A stretch of 64,000 nucleotides of DNA from Ideonella sp. MAG2 (GCA_004359425.1 PTEU01000002.1:912789-976788), one strand, 5' to 3'; shown: positions 32,452 through 41,922, counted from the stretch's first letter. The notes: a model not told the origin generated them from the letters alone. Numbers and translations: made by a program.

Positions 32452-35376
32452 TTAGAAACTGTATTGCACCGTCAGCTTGACGGTGCGCATATCGCCGCGC
32501 AGGCCCGTCTTGGTGTCCAGGTTCAGGTTGTCACCTCCCAGGCGGTTGGCCTGGCCACCGGCAGCCACCGGGCCACCACCCCAGTCGTCGTAGTAGCCCC
32601 AGTTGACGGTGTTGAAGAGGTTCAACACATCCGCTCTCAGGCGTAAGGTGCCAAAGCCCAGTTTGATGTCCTTGGCAATGCCGACATCCATCTGGCGGAA
32701 GGCATCGGAGTCACCCTCGACGGACACGCAGTTGCTCCAACCCGCTGCGCAACTGGTGATGCGGCGTGGCAGGCCGCTGCCATAGGTGAACTTGCCCGAC
32801 AAAGACATGTCCCAAGGCAGCAGTTTGTCAGCCACACCGGCCAGCACCAGGCGGTGCTTCTCGGCGTCTTTGCTGGGGTTCCAGCCATGGGTGTTGCGGC
32901 CATAGGTCCAGTCAAAGATGTCGGTGGTCCAGTCGCGGTTGGTGGTCTTGGCCTCGGCATAGGTGTAGGCCACCGTCGCGCCCCAGCCCGAGCTGCGGCT
33001 GTAGGGCTTCTCGGCTTTCAAGAACAGCGAGGTGGTGCGGTTCTCGCCCACAAAGTCGCCCAGGATCAGCGTGCCGTAGCCAGTGGGGCCGCCCCAGGCG
33101 GGGTCGATCGGGCTCTTGGTGCCCCAGCCGCCTTGCGGGTCGCGGTTGCCGCCAAACCACACAAACTGGTTTTTGGCATGGATGTCGCTGACCGTGGCCT
33201 CCACATTCCAGTCGCTGACGGCCTGCCTCACACCCAGGCTGAACTGGTCGGCATAGGGCATTTTGAAGTCGTTCTTGACTAACCAGATTTCACCGCCAGC
33301 CTGCGCATTTTTTTGCAGCTCATCCAGTGCATGGTTGGCCATGGTGCGGTCATAAGAGCGGCCCCAGCCACCGAAGATGACGGTCGAGCGGTCGCCCATC
33401 AGGTCATAGGACGCACCCAAGCGCGGTGCAAAAGCCCCCATAAAGGCTTTGCGGGAGTTGCCGGTGGCAATGTAGTCGTCGATATTGATGCCGCCCTTGG
33501 CCAAGGACTGGGCATAGGTTTGGCCCGCAGGTGCGGCAACGCCGTCATAGGTGCGGCCGTCCAAGCCCTTGAGTGCCGTGACCCGGTCGGCCGGGGTCAC
33601 GTAGTCGTTGTTCAGCATATTGGTCTCGTAGTCCCAACGCACGCCGAGATTCAGCTCCAACTGCTTGCTGAGCGCCCAGTCGTCCTGAATGTAGAGGCCA
33701 ATCTGCTGGTTGTTGAAGTTCACGTCCGCGCCTGGAATGGCCCGGGTGATGCGGCACTGGTCAGACTGGGTGCCCGTGGCATTCACATTGGTGCCGGTGC
33801 AATTCTTGCCGTCGTAATACGGCAAGCCGGTCACGGTGTCCACCACCGTGTCCACCGCATCCACGCGGAAGGCGGTACCCCCGAGGGCATACTTCATGGC
33901 CTTGAGTTGCAGGCCTCCCTTGACCACATGGCCGGCCTCGCCGGTGTAGGTCAGATCATTCTTGAAGTAGAAGCCCTTTTGGCCGCGGTCTTGGGCATTG
34001 GGAGATCCACCAGTCCAGAGAATGTCTTGGATGTTCTTGATCTCGTTGGAGGGGGAGTATTTGTAGCGCACCAGTGGGTCACCGCTGTCAGACTGCGGGT
34101 TCCAGCGCGCCTGCTCATAGCCCAGTCGGGCTTCGTTCAAGACATTGCCGCGCGTCCATTCGTGCTTCAGATCCAAACGAGTATCGCTGTTCCCTCCGTT
34201 CACGGCCGTGCTGGGTGTGGCCACATCATTTTCGAGCCTGTAGCCGTCTTCAGGGCGTAGCTTTAGGCTGAGTTCAAGGCGTTGATCGGTGTCGAGTTGG
34301 GCACTGACCTTCCCAAAGAAGAGGTGTTCAGTGAACTTCTGAACCCAAGGGCCAGTTTTGGCTTTGAGTGAAGAAATGATGCCTGGGCTTCCTGGGTATT
34401 TGTCCCAGTTATTGCCCACGATCTGTTTCGGGCGCTCTATGGTTTTTCCATCGTAGGCGACGAAGTAATGCAGGACGTCTTCCTTGATTGGGCCTCCCAG
34501 ACTGAAGCCTGCCTCGACCTGGCTAAAGCTGGGCCGGGCTACCCCCGCCGCTTCGTCCTTTTGCTCTTTGGGGCTATAGGCACGCCAGTTGCTACCGAGC
34601 CGGTTGATGTAGACATCGCCATGCAGCTCGTTCGTACCCGAGCGGGTGACGGCGGTGATGGCTACTGAGCTGAGCTGGTCAAACTCGGCCTTGTAGTTTT
34701 GGGTCAGCACCTTGTACTCAGCAATTGCCGACTGAGGGAAGGGGTTGCCTTCGGAAGAGTTTTGACCATTGATGCCACCACGCAGGATATTGTTCTTCTG
34801 GCCGACTCCGTCCACATAGACATTGACCGCATCTTCGTTTTGCGCTCCTCCGCGTATCTTGGTGTCTCCGCTCTGGTTGGTCTCAAATCGCACGCCTGGG
34901 GCTAGGTCGGCCGCGCTCATGAAGTTTCGCGTGGCCTGAGGCATGGCGTCGATCATGCGCCGCGAGACCTGTGTGCCCACTTGCGAGTCTCGGACGCCCT
35001 GGCGCTGGGCGCTGCCCACCACGGTCACTCGTTCGGTCGCACTGCCCAGGCTTAAGTCCAGGGCGGCGGTTTCGCCCACCTGAACCTCGACGGTGGTGGC
35101 CGCGCTGCCCGCATCACCCACCCGGATGTCGTAGCGGCCCGGCGCCAAGCCCACCAAGACATAGCTGCCATTGGCCTGGGTTTGGGTGCGGTAGCTTCGG
35201 CCGTTATCGCGGTTGGTGGCGGTGACGGTGACGCCCGCTTTGGCTGCTGCACCCGCCGTGCTGACCTGCCCTTTGAGGGTGGCGGTGCTGACCTGGGCCA
35301 GGGTGCCGGTGCTGAGGGCACTCATCACCGCCAGGGCGAGGATGTGCCGATGGAAACGTTTACGCGATGGTGTCAT
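32452..35376 (-). CDS. Oar-like TonB-dependent receptor
   Basis: A 974-residue outer-membrane receptor. A signal peptide (RHILALAVMSALSTGTLAQ) is followed by a carboxypeptidase-regulatory-like domain (about 30-110), a plug domain with IRGGAQNEDAVNVYVDG, and a beta-barrel ending in VKLTVQYSF with the terminal Phe. This Oar-like layout is frequent in Burkholderiales and Xanthomonadales carbohydrate loci. It would import glucan fragments across the outer membrane using TonB energy. A LacI-type operator lies within its first 26 coding bases. It follows the LacI gene on the same strand by 54 bp. Confidence 0.92.
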   Translation of the reverse strand: MTPSRKRFHRHILALAVMSALSTGTLAQVSTATLKGQVSTAGAAAKAGVTVTATNRDNGRSYRTQTQANGSYVLVGLAPGRYDIRVGDAGSAATTVEVQVGETAALDLSLGSATERVTVVGSAQRQGVRDSQVGTQVSRRMIDAMPQATRNFMSAADLAPGVRFETNQSGDTKIRGGAQNEDAVNVYVDGVGQKNNILRGGINGQNSSEGNPFPQSAIAEYKVLTQNYKAEFDQLSSVAITAVTRSGTNELHGDVYINRLGSNWRAYSPKEQKDEAAGVARPSFSQVEAGFSLGGPIKEDVLHYFVAYDGKTIERPKQIVGNNWDKYPGSPGIISSLKAKTGPWVQKFTEHLFFGKVSAQLDTDQRLELSLKLRPEDGYRLENDVATPSTAVNGGNSDTRLDLKHEWTRGNVLNEARLGYEQARWNPQSDSGDPLVRYKYSPSNEIKNIQDILWTGGSPNAQDRGQKGFYFKNDLTYTGEAGHVVKGGLQLKAMKYALGGTAFRVDAVDTVVDTVTGLPYYDGKNCTGTNVNATGTQSDQCRITRAIPGADVNFNNQQIGLYIQDDWALSKQLELNLGVRWDYETNMLNNDYVTPADRVTALKGLDGRTYDGVAAPAGQTYAQSLAKGGINIDDYIATGNSRKAFMGAFAPRLGASYDLMGDRSTVIFGGWGRSYDRTMANHALDELQKNAQAGGEIWLVKNDFKMPYADQFSLGVRQAVSDWNVEATVSDIHAKNQFVWFGGNRDPQGGWGTKSPIDPAWGGPTGYGTLILGDFVGENRTTSLFLKAEKPYSRSSGWGATVAYTYAEAKTTNRDWTTDIFDWTYGRNTHGWNPSKDAEKHRLVLAGVADKLLPWDMSLSGKFTYGSGLPRRITSCAAGWSNCVSVEGDSDAFRQMDVGIAKDIKLGFGTLRLRADVLNLFNTVNWGYYDDWGGGPVAAGGQANRLGGDNLNLDTKTGLRGDMRTVKLTVQYSF
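35351..35364. promoter_or_regulatory. LacI-type operator inside the receptor coding start
   Basis: TGGAAACGTTTACG, reading CGTAAACGTTTCCA on the coding strand, spans codons 5-9 of the TonB receptor. It matches 13 of 14 bases of the site at 38041-38054 in reverse complement, and shares the AAACGTTT core with the LacI-upstream site. Confidence 0.6.
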
Positions 35377-35430
35377 GGGGTCTGTCTCCGACTATTGCTA
35401 TGTTGAACAGGAGGGGGAAAGGGCGGCGCT

Positions 35431-36450
35431 TTAGGCTGCGCCTGAGGAACGAGGGGGCGGCGCGCAGGACTGGCGATGGACCAGTTGCACTTGCAGCACA
35501 GAGCTTGGGGCGGGCTCAGCGGGTTGGCGCTCGATTTGCAGGGCCAAGGCCGCCAGGGCCTGGCTGCCAAGGTCCACGATGGGCACCCGAACGGTGGTCA
35601 AGGCGGGCGTGACATAGCGGGCGATGGGAATGTCGTCAAAGCCCACCACGCTGATGTCTTGGGGCACTTGGAGTTGGGCCCGGGCCATGACCGCCATGCA
35701 GCCCAGGGCCATCATGTCGTTGGCGGCAAAGATCGCCGTGGGGCGCGGCGAAGCTTCGAGGATTTGGCGTGCCGCTTGGTATCCCGTTTCTTCGGTGAAG
35801 TCGCCTTGCCAAATGCTGGGTTTGGCCGTCCGGCTCAAGGCCGTCAGGGCTTCGCGGTAGCCTCTTAATCGTTCGTTAGCCTCATGGTTTTGCACGGGGC
35901 CAGCCACAAAGGCAATGCGGCGGTGGCCTTGTTGCCAGAGATGTTGCGTCATCTCGCGAGCCCCGCCGTAGTTGTCCACCTGAAAGCTGGCATGGTGCTC
36001 ATTGGGCGCGCAGGCGTTCATCAGCACGGCCGGCAAACCCGAAGGGAGATGACCTTCCAGAAACTCGGCACTCAGATGGGGCGTCATCACCAGCATGCCG
36101 TCCACCCGCCCGTGCATGGCGCGCAGGGCGGTGGCCGCTTCTTCGGCATTGCCATGGGAGCTGGACACCAGCAGATGCAGGCCGCGCGCACGCGCCGCCA
36201 AGTCGATGCCGCGAATCAGCTCCGAGAAGTACTCGCCATGGAGGTCTGGCAGCAGCGCACCGATGGTCTGGGTGCGCTTCATGATGAGGCTGCGCGCCGC
36301 GCCTGAGGGGGTGAACTTCAGCTCTTTGGCAATGCCCAGAATGCGGGCGCGAGTTTCGGGCGTGACGGCGGCATGGCCGTTCATGACCCGGGACACCGTG
36401 GCAACGGAAACCCCGGCGACTTTGGCAACGTCTTTGATGGTGGGCGGCAT
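35431..36450 (-). CDS. LacI-family transcriptional regulator of the glucan locus
   Basis: A 339-residue repressor. The N-terminal helix-turn-helix is TIKDVAKVAGVSVATVSRVMNGHAAVTPETRARI, followed by the hinge helix SGAARSLIMKRT and a periplasmic-binding-protein-like effector domain (IGALLPDLHGEYFSELIRGID to ISVVGFDDIPIARYVTPALTTV). It lies between GH1 and the TonB receptor and likely represses the locus until a glucan-derived sugar binds. The start MPPTIKDV at 36450 is preferred; MLSP at 36462 is possible. A perfect 12-bp palindromic operator lies 82 bp upstream, consistent with autoregulation. Confidence 0.92.
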   Translation of the reverse strand: MPPTIKDVAKVAGVSVATVSRVMNGHAAVTPETRARILGIAKELKFTPSGAARSLIMKRTQTIGALLPDLHGEYFSELIRGIDLAARARGLHLLVSSSHGNAEEAATALRAMHGRVDGMLVMTPHLSAEFLEGHLPSGLPAVLMNACAPNEHHASFQVDNYGGAREMTQHLWQQGHRRIAFVAGPVQNHEANERLRGYREALTALSRTAKPSIWQGDFTEETGYQAARQILEASPRPTAIFAANDMMALGCMAVMARAQLQVPQDISVVGFDDIPIARYVTPALTTVRVPIVDLGSQALAALALQIERQPAEPAPSSVLQVQLVHRQSCAPPPRSSGAA

Positions 36451-36531
36451 GGGCGACAGCATGAGGTTGGCGCGTGGGTCGGGCCGCCACGCGGGTGCCG
36501 CTGGCTTGCTTGCAACCACCCATCCCACGCC

Positions 36532-36543
36532 GTAAACGTTTAC
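36532..36543. promoter_or_regulatory. LacI-type operator upstream of lacI
   Basis: GTAAACGTTTAC is a perfect 12-bp palindrome with the central CG typical of LacI/GalR operators. It lies between the GH1 stop and the regulator start. Confidence 0.68.
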
Positions 36544-36593
36544 ATTTTGACCCATGCTGTTGGCTTTGCTGTGCATGCCGCTTGTTGGTGGGC

Positions 36594-37952
36594 TCAGGCG
36601 TTCGCGTTCAGCGAGGCACCACGGCTGGCAATGACCGCCGCATAGTCCAAGGCTGATTGCTTGAGGGTGCGCTCTTGCGTGCTGAGGTTGACATGCACCA
36701 GGCCGAAGCGCTTGGAGTAGCCATGGGCCCATTCGAGGTTGTCCAGCAAAGACCAGGCGTAGTAGCCACGCACGTCGGCCCCTTGCTGGCGAGCACGGCT
36801 CACGGCCTGCAGGTGTTGCTGGAGGTAGTGGGCACGCAGCGGGTCTGGCAGGGGCTGGGCGCTGGCCACGGGTGGGTCGTAGAAGGCGGAGCCGTTTTCG
36901 GTGACGTAGAGGGGCAAGGCCGGATAGGCCCGGCCGAGCTCTACCAACAGGGTTTCAAAGGCGGCAGGGCAGACCTCCCAGCCCGTGGCCGTGTGGGTGG
37001 CCATGGGCTGCGGCACCGGGGCCGCGCGGGTCAGCCAGACGCTGTCGTCATGCCGCACCACAGCGCGGGTGTAGTAGTTCACGCCCAAAAAGTCGATGGG
37101 CTGATGGACCAGGGCCAACTCGGCCGGGCTCCAGTCTTGCCAGGCTTCACCATAGACCTCAGCCAGCTCGGTGGGCAGCTCGCCCTTGAGGGCAGGCTCC
37201 AAGAATTGGCGGTTCATATAGGCATCGGCGCGTGTGCAGGCGGCCAGGTCGGCGGCACTGGTGCTGGCCGGTGTTTTGGGCTCGATATTGACCACCAAGC
37301 CTATGCTGCGCACGCCCTCGGCCCGGGCCGCCTGCACGCTGGCCCCATGCGCACGCATGAGCTGCTTGGCGGCAATGGCTGCTTCGAAGTGGCTGCGGTG
37401 GCCAGGGGCCAGGCTGCCGTGCAGGTAGCCGCCGTCCACCACCACCCAGGGCTCATTCAAGGTGGCCCATTGCGGCACGCGGTCTCCCAGCTTGCGCACC
37501 ATCACCCGGGTGTAGTCGGCAAACCAGTCGGCGATGTCGGGGTTGAGCCAGCCGCCGCGGTCGCTCAGGGCGGCGGGCAGGTCCCAGTGGTAGAGCGTGA
37601 TGTTGGGCTGAATGCCAGCCTCCAGCAGGCGGTCCACCACACGGTCGTAGTGGTCCAGCCCGGCTGGGTTGACCGCGCCTCGCCCCTGGGGCATGACGCG
37701 GGACCAACTGATGCTGAAGCGATAGCTTTGCAGGCCCAGCCGCTGCATCAGGGCGATGTCTTCGGGGTAGCGGCGGTAGTGGTCGCAGGCCAGGTCGCCG
37801 GTGTCGCCGCCATGGACCCGGCCCGGTGTGTGGCTGAAGCGGTGCCAAATGCTGGGGCCAGCGCCATCCGCCAGCGGCGAGCCTTCCACCTGGTAGGCGG
37901 CGGTGGCGGCACCCCACACAAAGTCTGCGGGAAACCCGAAGGGCTCACTCAA
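36594..37952 (-). CDS. GH1 beta-glucosidase
   Basis: A 452-residue family 1 glycoside hydrolase with no signal peptide, so cytoplasmic. The start FPADFVWGAATAAYQVEG is the family's N-terminal signature. ATLNEP carries the acid/base Glu and LYVTENG the nucleophile Glu; YYAWSLLDNLEWAHGYSKRFGLVHV forms part of the aglycone site. It would cleave imported beta-linked disaccharides such as sophorose or cellobiose to glucose. It is the first gene of the minus-strand glucan locus, with a LacI-type operator 89 bp upstream. Confidence 0.95.
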   Translation of the reverse strand: MSEPFGFPADFVWGAATAAYQVEGSPLADGAGPSIWHRFSHTPGRVHGGDTGDLACDHYRRYPEDIALMQRLGLQSYRFSISWSRVMPQGRGAVNPAGLDHYDRVVDRLLEAGIQPNITLYHWDLPAALSDRGGWLNPDIADWFADYTRVMVRKLGDRVPQWATLNEPWVVVDGGYLHGSLAPGHRSHFEAAIAAKQLMRAHGASVQAARAEGVRSIGLVVNIEPKTPASTSAADLAACTRADAYMNRQFLEPALKGELPTELAEVYGEAWQDWSPAELALVHQPIDFLGVNYYTRAVVRHDDSVWLTRAAPVPQPMATHTATGWEVCPAAFETLLVELGRAYPALPLYVTENGSAFYDPPVASAQPLPDPLRAHYLQQHLQAVSRARQQGADVRGYYAWSLLDNLEWAHGYSKRFGLVHVNLSTQERTLKQSALDYAAVIASRGASLNANA

Positions 37953-38040
37953 GGGCTGCTCCTTGAGGTGGCTGTACGGGTTGGCCCAGCAGCTCGTGCG
38001 GGCCTTGGTGCGGGGAAAAGAGGCGGTGCATGATTGGCCA

Positions 38041-38054
38041 TGTAAACGTTTCCA
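38041..38054. promoter_or_regulatory. LacI-type operator upstream of GH1
   Basis: TGTAAACGTTTCCA is a near-palindrome with the same AAACGTTT core as the two other sites. It lies 89 bp before the GH1 start and between the divergent GH1 and glutathione S-transferase genes. Confidence 0.65.
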
Positions 38055-38200
38055 TGAATAGTATCAGCGGCCACGGATTCTGGACAGTGGGCGAGGTTTG
38101 GGGTTTTCCCCGGGTCCTGCGTCTGCGGGTCTTCCGTGGAGCAGATGCCTGCCGGGCATGGGACACTGCCCGCTCTTCGTTTGGCTTCAGGAGCTTTGCC

Positions 38201-38875
38201 ATGATCACGCTGTGTGGGTTTGCGGTCTCCAACTACTACAACAAGGTCAAGCTGATCTTGCTGGAGAAGGGCATTCCCTTCACCGAGGAGGTGGTGATGA
38301 CCAACAGCAAGGATGAGGCAGTGCTGTCGGCCTCGCCACTGGGCAAGATTCCCTTCATCCGCACCCCCGAGGGCACGCTGTGCGAGAGCAGCGTGATTGC
38401 CGAATACCTGGAGGAGTTGCAAGCCCAACCGGCACTGCTGCCCGGCAACGCACTGCAGCGCGGCAAGGTGCGCGAGCTCTGCACCTTTGTGGACCTGCAC
38501 CTGGAGTTGGTGGTGCGCGAGCTGTATGCCCAGGCCTTTTTTGGAGGCACGGTCAGCGAGGGCACACAGGCCCGGGTGAAGCGCCAGTTGGAGAAGAACA
38601 TCCCCGCCTTCAAGCGCTTGGCCCAATTCGGGCCCTATGTGGCGGGCGACACCTTTACCCTGGCTGATTGCGCGGCGTATGTGAGCCTGCCCCTGGTGGC
38701 CATGGCCACCAAGGCGGTGCTGGGGCAAGACATGCTGGCCGAGGCCGGCGTGGACTGGAAGGGCTATGTCAAGCTCTTGGGCGAGCGCCCCAGCGTGCAG
38801 CGCGTGGCCGCTGACCGCAAAGCGGCGCAAGACGCGCAGATGGCCGCCATCAAGGCGAAGGCGGCGGGCGGCTGA
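38201..38875 (+). CDS. Glutathione S-transferase family protein
   Basis: A 224-residue two-domain protein. The N-terminal thioredoxin fold starts MITLCGFAVSNYYNKVKLILLEKGIPF and contains LGKIPFIRTPEGTLCESSVIAEYLEEL, the glutathione-binding cis-Pro and Glu-Ser pair. The C-terminal helical domain ends FTLADCAAYVSLPLVAMATKA. The start at 38201 has AGGAG seven bases upstream, which decides against the longer frame from 38030. The conjugated substrate is unknown. Confidence 0.92.
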   Translation: MITLCGFAVSNYYNKVKLILLEKGIPFTEEVVMTNSKDEAVLSASPLGKIPFIRTPEGTLCESSVIAEYLEELQAQPALLPGNALQRGKVRELCTFVDLHLELVVRELYAQAFFGGTVSEGTQARVKRQLEKNIPAFKRLAQFGPYVAGDTFTLADCAAYVSLPLVAMATKAVLGQDMLAEAGVDWKGYVKLLGERPSVQRVAADRKAAQDAQMAAIKAKAAGG

Positions 38876-39694
38876 GGCCGAGCGCAGGGCCAGTTTGCCC
38901 AGGCCACCAGCGGCAGACCAGCACGCACAGGCCAGGGACTGGCTCAAATACAGCGTCAGGTGCACAGGCCTGGGCCGGGGTTTTGCGCCACCTGCACCGG
39001 TGGCTTCAAAGTCACCGCAGCCTCAGCGTGCAAATACCACAGTGGGTGTCTCATCGGTACCTCAGTACCGGGTCAAGCTGTAACAAAAAAATGAGGGGAT
39101 GGAGGCCGCCTAGGCCGTCTACCTGCCCTTTGTTCGGCCGACGGCGAGCCATGGCCCCTGTGCCCACCAAGCTGGGCTCCAGCCCTTCTTGCCCTTGACA
39201 CGCTGAAGCCAAGCCCTGCCCGTAGAGCAGAGGGCGGCGGGCTGCTGCGGCGCGAGGCTCCGGTGAGAGTCGGCTCAAGCTGGGCGAGCCACGCAGCTTC
39301 CCAAGACCGCCGCATCAAAAACTTGAACGGGGGCTGGACAAATTGAACCGTTTGGTTTTACATTTGAACTTAGCAGTTCATTTTCAGACGGCGCGATCAA
39401 GAAATCTCTACCGTCAATGTGCAACTTGTCACAAGTTGGAGAGGCGACTCATGGAACTTCAGGGTAGAAACGCGGTCAATCCCGTGTGGGTTGGGTTTCA
39501 GCGTTTCGGCGCTGGCCCCAGTTTCGGTGGTGCGACTGCTGAAACTGTCTTCCTTGAACTGCGTGGCGGGCCAGGTGATCTGGCACTCCGGGAGCGACTC
39601 TCCTCCTCCCTCCCTCCTCTTTGCGCCCCGGAGGCCACGCAGTTCCTTTCTATGCCGCGCCCAGCATGCGTGGCCCTCCAAGCCGGGGGCCAGC
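38876..39694. other. Intergenic stretch without recognisable gene
   Basis: About 820 bp between the GST and the oxidoreductase chimera. Short frames exist on both strands, but none shows a family signature or coding-type third-position bias that convinced me. The segment 39330-39420 is AT-richer than its surroundings and probably holds the promoter of the lipid operon. Related operons often carry an ECF sigma/ChrR pair upstream; I see no such genes here. Degraded mobile DNA is possible but could not be shown. Confidence 0.4.
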
Positions 39695-40684
39695 ATGCTT
39701 GACGCACCCCGCCGCATTGCCATCGTCGGCTCAGGCATCTCTGGCTTGGGCGTGGCCTGGGCCGTGCGCCAGCAGGCTCCCAACACCGAGGTTGTGCTGT
39801 TTGAAGCAGGCGCTCACTTTGGTGGACATGCCCATACGGTCGACATCACCCTGCCTGGCCCCCAAGGGCCGGTGACGCATGGCGTCGACGTCGGCTTTCT
39901 GGTGTTCAACGAGCGCACCTACCCCCGGCTGATCCAACTGTTTGCCGACCTGGGTGTCGCCACAGCGGCATCGGACATGTCCTTCTCGGTGCAAGCCCCG
40001 GCCGGTGGCCTGGAGTGGAGTGGCTCAAATTTGAACAGCGTGTTTGCCCAGCGCAGCAATCTGTTCAAGCCGCGCTTCTGGCACATGCTGCGCGACATCC
40101 TGCGCTTCAACAAGCTCACCACCGCCATGGCCGAAGCCGGCGAGGACGCCGCCATGGCCGAGCCCATCGAAGCCTTTTTGCAGCGGCACCGCTTTGGCCA
40201 AGCCTTCCAGCAAGGCTATTTGCTGCCCATGATTGCCTGCATCTGGTCGTGCCCCACCGAGCAAATGCTGCGCTTCCCCGTGGGCACCTTGATCCGCTTC
40301 TGCCACAACCATGGCCTGCTGCAGGTGCAGAACCGGCCACAGTGGTTCACACGCTTTGCCTTCATGCGCACCGACGTGCGCGCCAGCCCACGGCCCGAGC
40401 CGCGCTGCGTGGTGCGCATCACCCATGACGACGCCCAAGGCCCGCTGGTCATCACCAGCCTGAGTGGCCAGCTGCAACCGCTGACCGCCGCCGCCTTGCG
40501 CCAAGCCGTGCTGGCCATGCCGCTGCTGAGCCTGGGCATCACCGCCCGCATCCATTGGCAAGCGCTGCGCCTGTGGCTCAAGCGCGTGCCTTTCTTCACC
40601 AAACCCGCGCCGCCGACCTCTGCCGTCACGCACATGCAGCAGGCCACTCTTTCCACGACACACGCTTCAGTGACATCGCCATGA
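39695..40684 (+). pseudogene. In-frame chimera: FAD oxidoreductase head, DUF1365 tail
   Basis: Residues 1 to about 218 are the N-terminal half of an NAD/FAD-binding amine-oxidase-like protein: RRIAIVGSGISGLGVAWAV (dinucleotide-binding), FEAGAHFGGHAHTVDI, VDVGFLVFNERTYPRLIQLF and ending NRPQWFT. From about 40350 the frame continues as the C-terminus of a DUF1365 protein: RFAFMRTDV, THDDAQGPLVITSLSGQLQ and ARIHWQALRLWLKRVPFFTKP. In related operons these are two adjacent genes, so a deletion removed the end of one and the start of the other and kept the frame. It should be inactive in both roles. It overlaps the methyltransferase start by 4 bp. Confidence 0.82.
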
Positions 40685-41922
40685 ACACTGCCACCCCAAC
40701 CAGCGCCCTTCGCGGTGGCGCTCTGCCCACCCGCATTCCCCCAGCCGCCAAGCAGGTCTTGCGCCTGCTGCAGCGGCTCTCCATCGGCACCTTGGACTTG
40801 CAAGGCCCCGACGGTGAGCAGTGGCACTTTGGCAGCGGCGCCGAAGACCAACCTCGCGCCGCCCTGCGCCTGGCCGATTGGAGTGTGTGCAGCGCCGTGC
40901 TGAAGTCCGGCGATGTCGGCTTTGGCGAGGCCTATATCGACGGCCAATGGAGCACGCCCGACCTGGCCGCGCTGCTGCGCCTGTTCTTGGCCAACCGCGA
41001 GGCCCTGGAGACCGCGCTCTACGGCAGTTGGTGGGGCTCGCTGCTGCACCGGGTGCGCCACCTGCTGCGCCGCAACTCCAAGGCCGGCAGCCGCCGCAAC
41101 ATCCACGCGCATTACGACCTGGGCAATCCGTTCTACCGCCTGTGGTTGGACGAGACCATGAACTACTCGTCGGCCTGGTTCCAGGGCGATCACACCCGGC
41201 CCATGGCCGAGGCCCAAACCGCCAAGATGCAGCGCGCCTTGGACGAGTGCCGCCTGCAGCCCGGCCAGCGCGTGTTGGAGATTGGGTGCGGCTGGGGCGC
41301 GGTGGCTGAATTGGCCACCCAAAGCCCTGGCGTTCACCTGACCGGCGTGACGCTGTCCACTGAACAGCTGGCCTTTGCCCAAGCCCGCTTGGCCGCTTCC
41401 AGCCACGGCGAGCGCGCCGATTTGCGCCTGCAAGACTACCGCGACATCCCTGAACAAGACTTCGACGCCGTGGTGTCGATTGAGATGTTCGAGGCCGTGG
41501 GTCGCGAGTACTGGCCGCAGTTCTTCGAGACCGTGCGCAGCAAGCTCAAGGTCGGCGGCAAGGCCTGTATTCAGACCATCACCATCCGCGACGACCTGTT
41601 CGAGCGCTATGTGCGCGGCACCGACTTCATCCAGCAATACATCTTCCCCGGCGGCCTGCTGCCTTGCCCCAAAGCCTTCCGCGAAGCGGCCCAGAAAGCT
41701 GGTTTGAAGGTGGTCAACGAGCTGTCCTTCGGCCCTGACTATGCCGAGACCCTGCGCCGTTGGCGCCATGACTTCTTGGCCCAAGAAGCACCGCTGCTGC
41801 AGATGGGCTACGACGCCCGCTTCCAGCGCCTGTGGGAGTTTTACCTGGCCTATTGCGAAGCCGCCTTTGATGCGGGCTCCACCAGCGTCATGCAGTTCAC
41901 CTTGAGCCGCGAGGCCGCCTGA
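40681..41922 (+). CDS. Cyclopropane-fatty-acyl-phospholipid synthase family methyltransferase
   Basis: A 413-residue protein of the Cfa family. The SAM-binding motif is RVLEIGCGWGAVAELA; other family marks are AHYDLGNPFYRLWLDETMNYSSAWF, SIEMFEAVGREYWPQFFETV and FIQQYIFPGGLLP. These enzymes methylate unsaturated acyl chains in membrane phospholipids. In this conserved operon type (oxidoreductase, DUF1365, Cfa, chalcone-isomerase-like, DUF3833) the product may be a modified fatty acid other than cyclopropane, such as a furan fatty acid precursor; that is inference. It overlaps its neighbours by 4 bp and 1 bp. Confidence 0.9.
   Translation: MNTATPTSALRGGALPTRIPPAAKQVLRLLQRLSIGTLDLQGPDGEQWHFGSGAEDQPRAALRLADWSVCSAVLKSGDVGFGEAYIDGQWSTPDLAALLRLFLANREALETALYGSWWGSLLHRVRHLLRRNSKAGSRRNIHAHYDLGNPFYRLWLDETMNYSSAWFQGDHTRPMAEAQTAKMQRALDECRLQPGQRVLEIGCGWGAVAELATQSPGVHLTGVTLSTEQLAFAQARLAASSHGERADLRLQDYRDIPEQDFDAVVSIEMFEAVGREYWPQFFETVRSKLKVGGKACIQTITIRDDLFERYVRGTDFIQQYIFPGGLLPCPKAFREAAQKAGLKVVNELSFGPDYAETLRRWRHDFLAQEAPLLQMGYDARFQRLWEFYLAYCEAAFDAGSTSVMQFTLSREAA

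Noticed and set aside
36657-38033. 458-residue plus-strand frame opposite GH1
   Set aside because: GH1 on the minus strand shows catalytic TLNEP and TENG motifs; the plus-strand frame is a shadow.
39051-39318. Minus-strand frames resembling a transposase end
   Set aside because: No DDE or integrase motif, no inverted ends found; left as unassigned intergenic DNA.
40025-41784. Large minus-strand frames opposite the lipid operon
   Set aside because: Antisense of the oxidoreductase chimera and the methyltransferase; low-complexity composition.
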